Assembly (NCBI GenBank): GCA_035274225.1
Contig: DATEOK010000023.1
Location: 1-6,481, forward strand
DNA length: 6,481 bases
Direction: 5' to 3'
Source of the DNA: Dongia_A sp035274225
GTDB taxonomy: Bacteria > Pseudomonadota > Alphaproteobacteria > Dongiales > Dongiaceae
Below, one piece after another: positions 1 to 4,532 of the stretch. Both the position numbers and the translations under genes were made by a program. The notes below the pieces were generated by a model that did not search any database, had not been told where the DNA came from, and saw nothing but the letters and a program-made list of their open reading frames with translations. Position 1 is the first letter of the stretch, and every line of letters starts with the position of its first letter.

Positions 1-429
1 GCGGCGAGCTTCGTCGGCGGGATCGGCGAGGACCTGGCACCGGCGCGCGGCTTGCCGCCGGCATGGCTGCTGCTCGCCAACCCCAGGATCGCGACGCCGA
101 CGCCGGCGGTGTTCAAGGCGCGGCAAGGGTCGTTCTCCAAGGCGGCACGCTGGAGCGAGCCGCCGCGCGACTTCGCGGACTTCGCTGCCCGTCTGCAATC
201 CTGCGCCAACGATCTGACCGAAGCTGCGATCAGCGTGACGCCGGCGATCCGCGACGTGCTGGTCGCGCTGGCGGCTTTGCCCGGCTGCGTGCTGGCGCGC
301 CTGTCGGGCAGCGGCGCAACCTGCTTCGGCCTGTTCGCGGATGAAGTCGGTGCGCGTGCGGCGGAGAGCAAGCTGCGCGGGACGCGACCCGACTGGTGGG
401 TTACCGCCGCGCCGATCGCGCGCTCCTAG
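1..429 (+). CDS. ispE: 4-diphosphocytidyl-2-C-methyl-D-erythritol kinase, C-terminal part (partial, 5' end outside window)
   Basis: IspE is a cytoplasmic GHMP-superfamily kinase. It phosphorylates the 2-hydroxyl of CDP-methylerythritol with ATP in the MEP pathway to isopentenyl diphosphate. The reading frame is open from base 1 and gives 142 residues before the TAG stop, about half of a typical 280-300 residue IspE, so the N-terminal ATP-binding half lies upstream. Recognisable elements are GIGEDL near the left edge, the stretch LLANPRIATPTPAVFKA typical of IspE, NDLTEAAI, and the glycine-rich GHMP motif 3, LSGSGATCFGLF, at 301-336. The coding frame simply runs in from the left, so a TTG at 52 is an internal codon and not the start. 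The last four bases overlap the stop codon of the convergent gene. Motif 3 is intact and no frameshift is seen, so the gene is probably functional. Confidence 0.93.
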   Translation, partial: AASFVGGIGEDLAPARGLPPAWLLLANPRIATPTPAVFKARQGSFSKAARWSEPPRDFADFAARLQSCANDLTEAAISVTPAIRDVLVALAALPGCVLARLSGSGATCFGLFADEVGARAAESKLRGTRPDWWVTAAPIARS

Positions 430-797
430 TTTCCGCTCAGCTCGGCCTTGGCGGCGCGCAACTCGTCGAGCAGCGCGACGCTTGGTGCGCCATCAACCTC
501 GAGCCCGGCGGTCACCTGGAAATCGCGGATCGCGTTGCGACTCTGCTCGTCGATGCCGCCATCGACCGGGCCGGGCGGGAAGCCGAGCTCATCCAGCAAC
601 ACTTCGATCTCGGTGAGTTCGGCCGCGGTCAGTTGCGAGGCGCTGCGGCCAGCAAAATGCCAGATGCCGACCGCGACCAGGATCGCAAAAGCAGGCAGGA
701 TGGCGCCGCCCAGAAAGCCCATCCAGGAAGGGCGGGTATCCGTATTCGAAGCGGGGCGGAGCGGAGCGTCGTCCATGTCGGCGCCGATCGGATCCAT
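426..797 (-). CDS. Small membrane-anchored protein with peptidoglycan-binding-like (PG_binding_1) domain
   Basis: This 123-residue protein has a short charged N-terminus, one strongly hydrophobic segment (about residues 26-49, from WMGFLGG to GIWHFAG) and a C-terminal domain at about 59-115. The C-terminal domain fits the PG_binding_1 pattern: LLDELGFPPGPVDGGIDEQS, then AIRDFQ, then a closing GLEVDG and LLDEL. In this family such three-helix domains bind cell-wall peptidoglycan. The expected topology is a single inner-membrane anchor with the domain in the periplasm, possibly tethering membrane to wall. No catalytic domain is attached. The first ATG is used here, but Met8 (ATG on the minus strand, complement of 774-776) is a plausible alternative, since neither start has a clear Shine-Dalgarno. 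The gene is convergent with ispE, sharing a 4-bp overlap at the stops, and divergent from the TRAP operon. The specific function is unknown. Confidence 0.8.
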   Translation of the reverse strand: MDPIGADMDDAPLRPASNTDTRPSWMGFLGGAILPAFAILVAVGIWHFAGRSASQLTAAELTEIEVLLDELGFPPGPVDGGIDEQSRNAIRDFQVTAGLEVDGAPSVALLDELRAAKAELSGN

Positions 798-875
798 GCT
801 GCGAAAAATACCGGCCGTCGGCCGCGGGCCGCAAGACCGGACCTTCTATCCGACCAATTGTGGAACCTCGATCGA

Positions 876-917
876 TTGACCGGCTTGTCCCATGTGGCAT
901 GGTGACGCCAGATAAAT
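876..917 (+). promoter_or_regulatory. Possible promoter/operator region of the TRAP operon
   Basis: The 167-bp divergent intergenic region (798-964) should hold the promoters of the minus-strand gene and the TRAP operon. On the plus strand there are TTGACC (876-881), TTGTCC (885-890) and an AT-richer GATAAA (911-916). None pairs at ideal spacing: TTGTCC to GATAAA is 20 bp. An interrupted inverted repeat, CCATG-TGG-CATGG (890-902), is flanked by GTC (887-889) and GAC (904-906) and could be an operator. Assignments are by eye and weak. No riboswitch-like architecture was recognised in the leader. Confidence 0.25.
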
Positions 918-953
918 CGCCGCTCGGCGCACAGGCCGCTGCCGGCTGCACAT

Positions 954-960
954 GGGAGGA
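954..960 (+). promoter_or_regulatory. Ribosome binding site of the TAXI solute-binding protein gene
   Basis: GGGAGGA sits 4 bases before the ATG at 965. It is the strongest Shine-Dalgarno in the window and fixes this start rather than in-frame codons further upstream. It fits high expression of a periplasmic binding protein. Confidence 0.85.
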
Positions 961-964
961 AACG

Positions 965-1921
965 ATGTTCGATCTTTCGCGTCGCCGGCTTGTCTTCGGC
1001 ATATTCGCTATCGGTCTCACGCTTGCGCCGGTTGCGGCGGGCGCCGATGATTTCGTCAACATCCTGACCGGCGGCACCTCCGGCGTCTATTACCCGCTCG
1101 GGGTCGCGATCTCGAAGGTGGTGGCCGACAAGGTGCCCGGCAGCCGGCCGTCGGTGCAGGCGACCAAGGGTTCGGTCGAGAACCTCAATTTGATCCAGGG
1201 TGGCAAGGGCGAGGTCGGATTCACGCTCGGCGATTCGCTGGCGGCCGCGGTCGTCGGCTCGGCCGACGCCGGCTTCAAGGGTCCACTCGACAAGGTGCAG
1301 ACCATCGGCGCGATCTATCCCAACTACGTGCAGATCGTCGCCTCCGAGGAGAGCGGCATCAAGAGCCTGGCCGACCTCAAGGGCAAGCGCGTGTCGGTCG
1401 GCGCGCCGAAGTCGGGCACCGAGCTGAATGCGCGCGCGATCCTGGCGGCCGCCGGCATGAAATACGAGGACCTGGGCAAGGTCGAGTATCTCGACTTCGC
1501 GCAGTCGGTGGAGCTGATGAAGAACCGCCAGCTCGACGCCACGCTGCAGTCGGCTGGCCTTGGCGTCGCCTCGATCCGCGATCTCGCGACGTCGGTGCCG
1601 ATCGTGGTGGTCGAGGTGCCGGCGGACATCGTCGAGAAGCTCGGCCAGCCGTTCTTCGCCGCCACCATTCCCGCCAATACCTATGAAGGGCAGGCCGCGG
1701 ACGTGATGACGGTGGCGGTGCCGAACTTCCTGGTGACCCGCGCCGATCTGTCGGCAGACCTCGTCTACAACATCACCAAGGCGATCTACGAGAACCTGCC
1801 GGAGCTGCAGGCGGCACATGCGGCGGCCAAAGGCATCAAGCTGGAGAATGCGGCAAAGGGCTCGCCGGCGCCGCTGCATCCCGGCGCGCTCAAGTATTTC
1901 ACCGAGAAGAACGTGCTGTAG
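965..1921 (+). CDS. TAXI-family TRAP transporter periplasmic solute-binding protein
   Basis: This is the extracytoplasmic receptor of a TRAP transporter. It captures a substrate in the periplasm and delivers it to the fused permease encoded next. The 318-residue length is normal for the family. Residues 1-27 are a signal peptide with a hydrophobic core at about 9-25 and an AGA cleavage site before DDF. Mature-protein hallmarks are TGGTSGVYYPLG (35-46), the motif typical of TAXI proteins, GEVGFTLGD (82-90), SLADLKGKRVSVGAPKSGT (134-152) and the C-terminal PLHPGALKYF (303-312). The n-region reads SRRRLV, which resembles a twin-arginine motif, so Tat export of a folded protein is possible, though Sec cannot be excluded. 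There is no lipobox cysteine. Characterised TAXI systems transport mainly organic acids or amino acids, but the ligand here cannot be inferred. The start is set by the GGGAGGA ribosome binding site. Confidence 0.93.
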   Translation: MFDLSRRRLVFGIFAIGLTLAPVAAGADDFVNILTGGTSGVYYPLGVAISKVVADKVPGSRPSVQATKGSVENLNLIQGGKGEVGFTLGDSLAAAVVGSADAGFKGPLDKVQTIGAIYPNYVQIVASEESGIKSLADLKGKRVSVGAPKSGTELNARAILAAAGMKYEDLGKVEYLDFAQSVELMKNRQLDATLQSAGLGVASIRDLATSVPIVVVEVPADIVEKLGQPFFAATIPANTYEGQAADVMTVAVPNFLVTRADLSADLVYNITKAIYENLPELQAAHAAAKGIKLENAAKGSPAPLHPGALKYFTEKNVL

Positions 1922-1930
1922 CGTCCAGGG

Positions 1931-1953
1931 CGGGAGCATCGCGCTCCCTCCCG
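1931..1953 (+). promoter_or_regulatory. Intercistronic hairpin between binding-protein and permease genes
   Basis: In the 39-bp gap, GGGAGC (1932-1937) pairs perfectly with GCTCCC (1943-1948) around a 5-base loop. An alternative register pairs CGGGAG (1931-1936) with CTCCCG (1948-1953). There is no T-run, so it is not a canonical terminator. Stem-loops at this place in binding-protein-dependent transporter operons commonly stabilise the upstream message, giving excess binding protein over permease. That role is inferred here. Confidence 0.5.
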
Positions 1954-1960
1954 AGCTTCC

Positions 1961-4252
1961 ATGCCGCCCGACGTGGACACCAAGCCCGCAACCGCGCCGC
2001 AATTGCCGTTCGGCGAAACCGGCCTGACCGACGATCTGTTCCAGGCCGGCACCGCCGGGCGGCTGCTGTTCTGGATCGCCATCGCCTTCTCGGTGTTCCA
2101 GCTGGCGACCGGATTCAACATCCCGCTGGACAAGGATTTCTGGCCCGAGGCCCTGCCGCACGTCGACCTGCTGGCGCTTGCCGGGCTGGCGCTCGCGCTC
2201 GGCTGCGTCAAGGTCGTCTGGGATGGGCTCAAGCGGCGCGACGTGCGCGAAGGCGTGCTGGCGGTGCTGTGCATGGCCGCGACCTTCGCGCTGCTGGAGC
2301 GCTATGCCGGCGGACTGCCGAGCCAGGGCCTGCGCACCATGCATGTCGGCTTCCTGTGCCTGGTCGGCGCGCTCGCCTTGAGCGCCAGCCTCACGGCGGA
2401 GCGCAGGATCGAGCGCGGTCTACTCTGGCTGCTCGGTGTCGCCGGATTTCTCGCGGGCCTCTATCAGTGGCAGTTCTACTTCGACCTGGTGCAGCGTTCC
2501 GGCGATCTGCTGACGCAGGACATCGTCGTGGGCGTCATCGTGCTGCTGACTCTGTTCGTGTTGGTTTGGCGCGTGCTGGGGCCGGCCTTGCCGATCATGG
2601 CCGGGATCTTCCTCGCCTACTGCCTGTTCGGCAACCATCTGCCGTCGCCGCTCGATCACCGCGGCTACGACACGGCGCAGGTGATCGAGCACATGGTGTT
2701 CGGCACCGAGGGCATCTACGGCACGCCGACGCTGGTGTCGGCGACCTACATTTTCCTGTTCATCCTGTTCGGCTCCTTCATGGAGCAGGCCGGCGTCATC
2801 CGCTTCTTCAACGAGATCTCGATGGCGGCGTTCGGCCGGGCGCGCGGCGGACCGGGCAAGGTGTGCGTCGCCTCGAGCGCGCTGATGGGCACGGTCTCCG
2901 GCTCCGGCGTCGCCAACGTGGTCGCCTCGGGCCAGTTCACCATTCCGCTGATGAAGCGCTTCGGCTTCACCTCCGCCTTCGCCGGCGGGGTCGAGGCGAC
3001 GTCATCGATGGGCGGCCAGATCATGCCGCCGGTGATGGGTGCGGTCGCCTTCATCATGGCCGAGACCATCGACGTGCCTTATGCCGAGATCGCCACGGCC
3101 GCGATCATTCCGGCGCTGCTGTATTTCTTCGCCAGCTACTGGTCGGTTCATCTGGAAGCCGGCAGGCACGGCCTCGAAGGCCTGCCCAAGGATCAGCTGC
3201 CGAGCTTCAAGGCCGAAGTAAAGGCGAACTGGCACCTGATCCTGCCGCTGGTGGCGCTGGTCTATCTGCTGTTCGCCGGCTTCACGCCGCTGTTCTCCGG
3301 CGCTGTCGCGCTGGCGCTCACGGTGGTGCTGATCCTCGGCGTCGCGGTCGCCGCGGGAATGGCGGTGACCGGCCTGCGCGTGGTGTTCTGGCTCGTCCTC
3401 GCCGGCATTTGCGCCTGGTCGGTGGCGATGAGCGTGGCGGTGGTGGCGCTGGTCACCCTGGCGCTGATCGCGCCGGCGCTGCTCACCGGGCGCGGGCGCG
3501 AGGCGCTGATCGCCTGCCGCTGGGCGCTGGCGGACGGCGCGCGGCAGGCGCTGCCGGTCGGCCTTGCCTGCGCGCTGGTCGGGATCATCATCGGCACCAT
3601 GACCCTGACCGGGCTCGGCACCATCGTCGGCAACGCGGTGGTCTCGGTCGGCCAGAACAACCTGCCGCTCGCCCTGGTGCTGGTGATGGTGTTCAGCCTG
3701 ATCCTCGGCATGGGCATCCCGACCATTCCCAACTACATCATCACCTCCTCGCTGGCGGCGCCGATCCTGCTGCATCTCGGCGTGCCGCTGCTCGTCTCGC
3801 ACATGTACGTCTTCTACTTCGGCATCATGGCGGACCTCACCCCGCCGGTCGCGCTCGCCGCCTTCGCCGCCGCGCCGATGGCCAAGGAGTCCGGCCTCAA
3901 GATCGGCGTGCAGGCGGTGCGCATTGCGCTGCCGGCCTTCATCGTGCCGTACCTGACGGTGGCCGACCCGGTCCTGCTGCTGCAGCCGGTTGCCGGCCTC
4001 GACGGCGTCGCCTACTGGCTGGACGTCGGCTACGTGACGGCGAAGGCAACGCTGGCGGTGGTGCTGTGGGGGATCGCGGCATTCGGCTTCCTGAACGCGC
4101 CGGTGAATTGGTCCCGGCGGGCGTTGGCCGCCGGCGCGGCGGGGTTCCTGATCTTCCCGACCCTCGCCACCGACGCCATCGGATTTGGCCTAGCGGTAGG
4201 GTTTTTCGGCTGGCAGCTGCTGGCCGCGCGGCGCGCGCGGGCCGCCTCCTGA
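1961..4252 (+). CDS. TRAP transporter fused permease subunit (DctQ-DctM type, TAXI system)
   Basis: This inner-membrane permease receives solute from the TAXI binding protein and imports it, in characterised TRAP systems by coupling to an ion (usually Na+) gradient. It has 763 residues, about the size of fused 4TM/12TM TRAP permeases. After a hydrophilic N-terminus (1-30) come hydrophobic helices at about 34-51, 68-87, 98-112, 128-144, 152-169 and 187-223, the DctQ-like and linker part. The DctM-like transport domain runs from about 250 to 665. Its signatures are GTVSGSGVANVVASG (310-324), EATSSMGGQIMPPVMGA (345-361), LGMGIPTIPNYI (582-593) and MADLTPPVALAAF (623-635). Further helices fill about 690-755, and the end is basic (RRARAAS). 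The ATG at 1961 has only a weak GAG (1953-1955) as Shine-Dalgarno, consistent with lower translation than the binding protein. No intrinsic terminator follows. Substrate unknown. Confidence 0.93.
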   Translation: MPPDVDTKPATAPQLPFGETGLTDDLFQAGTAGRLLFWIAIAFSVFQLATGFNIPLDKDFWPEALPHVDLLALAGLALALGCVKVVWDGLKRRDVREGVLAVLCMAATFALLERYAGGLPSQGLRTMHVGFLCLVGALALSASLTAERRIERGLLWLLGVAGFLAGLYQWQFYFDLVQRSGDLLTQDIVVGVIVLLTLFVLVWRVLGPALPIMAGIFLAYCLFGNHLPSPLDHRGYDTAQVIEHMVFGTEGIYGTPTLVSATYIFLFILFGSFMEQAGVIRFFNEISMAAFGRARGGPGKVCVASSALMGTVSGSGVANVVASGQFTIPLMKRFGFTSAFAGGVEATSSMGGQIMPPVMGAVAFIMAETIDVPYAEIATAAIIPALLYFFASYWSVHLEAGRHGLEGLPKDQLPSFKAEVKANWHLILPLVALVYLLFAGFTPLFSGAVALALTVVLILGVAVAAGMAVTGLRVVFWLVLAGICAWSVAMSVAVVALVTLALIAPALLTGRGREALIACRWALADGARQALPVGLACALVGIIIGTMTLTGLGTIVGNAVVSVGQNNLPLALVLVMVFSLILGMGIPTIPNYIITSSLAAPILLHLGVPLLVSHMYVFYFGIMADLTPPVALAAFAAAPMAKESGLKIGVQAVRIALPAFIVPYLTVADPVLLLQPVAGLDGVAYWLDVGYVTAKATLAVVLWGIAAFGFLNAPVNWSRRALAAGAAGFLIFPTLATDAIGFGLAVGFFGWQLLAARRARAAS

Positions 4253-4269
4253 ACGGGCCAAGGCCCCGG

Positions 4270-4298
4270 TTGCCAAGGCGGGTCCGCTTGCCTATGGT
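4270..4298 (+). promoter_or_regulatory. Putative sigma70-type promoter of tRNA-Gln
   Basis: TTGCCA (4270-4275, five of six to the -35 consensus) and TATGGT (4293-4298, four of six to the -10 consensus) are separated by exactly 17 bp. A GC-rich discriminator follows (GCGCCCGCC from 4299), typical of stringently controlled stable-RNA promoters. The predicted transcription start is near 4305, leaving a leader of about 18 bases before the mature tRNA. An 8-bp direct repeat, GCCAAGGC (4257-4264 and 4272-4279), lies in and just upstream of it. Confidence 0.6.
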
Positions 4299-4322
4299 GC
4301 GCCCGCCCTTTTCGGGGCCTGC

Positions 4323-4396
4323 TGGGGCGTAGCCAAGCGGTAAGGCAGCGGGTTTTGGTCCCGCCATCCCAGGTTCGAATCCTGGCGCCCCAGCCA
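4323..4396 (+). tRNA. tRNA-Gln (anticodon TTG)
   Basis: The full cloverleaf can be drawn. Acceptor TGGGGCG (4323-4329) pairs with CGCCCCA (4386-4392). The D stem is GCC/GGC (4332-4334, 4344-4346). The anticodon stem GCGGG/CCCGC (4348-4352, 4360-4364) encloses TTTTGGT, with anticodon TTG at 4355-4357, reading CAA (and CAG by wobble). The T stem CCAGG/CCTGG (4369-4373, 4381-4385) has the loop TTCGAAT. The discriminator is G (4393) and CCA is encoded (4394-4396). The variable loop is four bases (CATC). The gene lies between the TRAP operon and an integrase, and its 3' end is the likely attachment site of the downstream element. Structure is intact, so insertion has restored a complete tRNA. Confidence 0.97.
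4374..4396 (+). other. Candidate attachment site (att core) in the tRNA 3' end
   Basis: Tyrosine integrases encoded next to a tRNA usually recombine within the T-loop/acceptor end of that tRNA. The element carries a copy of the 3' end, so the tRNA stays whole. Here the integrase begins 136 bp after the tRNA and points away from it, so the T loop to CCA (4374-4396) is the expected attachment core. The exact crossover limits cannot be set, because the second copy would lie at the distal end of the element, outside this window. Confidence 0.5.
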
Positions 4397-4398
4397 TC

Positions 4399-4412
4399 GG
4401 TCCCCTCGGACC
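4399..4412 (+). repeat. Short hairpin just after the tRNA
   Basis: GGTCC (4399-4403) and GGACC (4408-4412) form a 5-bp stem with a CCTC loop, three bases after the CCA end. It has no following T-run. It could mark the 3' processing region of the tRNA precursor, but a chance origin is quite possible. Confidence 0.3.
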
Positions 4413-4436
4413 ATCCACAAAGACCTGAAAACCAAG

Positions 4437-4513
4437 CGTTTCCGCCGTTCTCAACCGCCGGCGGAACGATCTATCCGTCACAGGTGTGACGGATAGCTGC
4501 GACGTTTCCGCCG
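4437..4513. repeat. Iterated CGTTTCCGCCG-type motif upstream of the integrase
   Basis: CGTTTCCGCCG occurs twice in direct orientation (4437-4447 and 4503-4513, 66 bp apart). A near copy lies on the opposite strand at 4459-4468 (complement CGTTCCGCCG, one T shorter). The first and second copies form a perfect 8-bp inverted repeat, TTCCGCCG (4440-4447) with CGGCGGAA (4459-4466). Repeated short motifs between an attachment site and int are characteristic of arm-type integrase sites or directionality-factor sites, which is the inferred role. GC-rich composition makes some repetition expected. Confidence 0.5.
4471..4496. repeat. Perfect 12-2-12 inverted repeat in the tRNA-integrase gap
   Basis: CTATCCGTCACA (4471-4482) is followed by GG and its exact reverse complement TGTGACGGATAG (4485-4496). 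The centre is 49 bp before the integrase start. As DNA it suits a dimeric repressor, excisionase or recombinase. As RNA it would form an 11-bp stem with an AGGU loop in the integrase leader. No T-run follows, so it is not a typical intrinsic terminator. Function is not known. Confidence 0.75.
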
Positions 4514-4520
4514 GCTTCGA

Positions 4521-4526
4521 GAGAGG
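4521..4526 (+). promoter_or_regulatory. Ribosome binding site of the integrase gene
   Basis: GAGAGG lies six bases before the ATG at 4533 and supports that start. The DUF6538-like N-terminus begins right after it. Confidence 0.65.
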
Positions 4527-4532
4527 CCGACC

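Noticed and set aside
860..964. Upstream in-frame extension of the TAXI protein from 860
   Set aside because: It would put 35 non-signal residues before a good signal peptide, and the strong GGGAGGA ribosome binding site sits directly before the ATG at 965.
798..964. Riboswitch or small RNA in the TRAP operon leader
   Set aside because: There are GC-rich inverted stretches but no recognisable aptamer or terminator/anti-terminator pair.
629..2344. Very long minus-strand open frame antisense to the TRAP binding-protein gene
   Set aside because: Its composition (rich in R, H, G, D and Q with no domain) is that of a GC-rich antisense shadow. The plus-strand frames have clear family motifs, a signal peptide and a ribosome binding site.
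2269..4332. Long plus-strand open frame inside the permease gene, running into the tRNA
   Set aside because: It is an arginine-rich out-of-frame translation without membrane segments. The permease frame (1961-4252) has all the DctM signatures.
4471..4496. CRP/FNR-type operator in the 26-bp palindrome
   Set aside because: The half-sites are in the order TCACA-GG-TGTGA, the reverse of the CRP arrangement TGTGA-N6-TCACA, and the spacing is wrong.
4471..4500. Intrinsic terminator between tRNA and integrase
   Set aside because: The hairpin is strong, but the following bases (CTGCGACG) are not a T-run.
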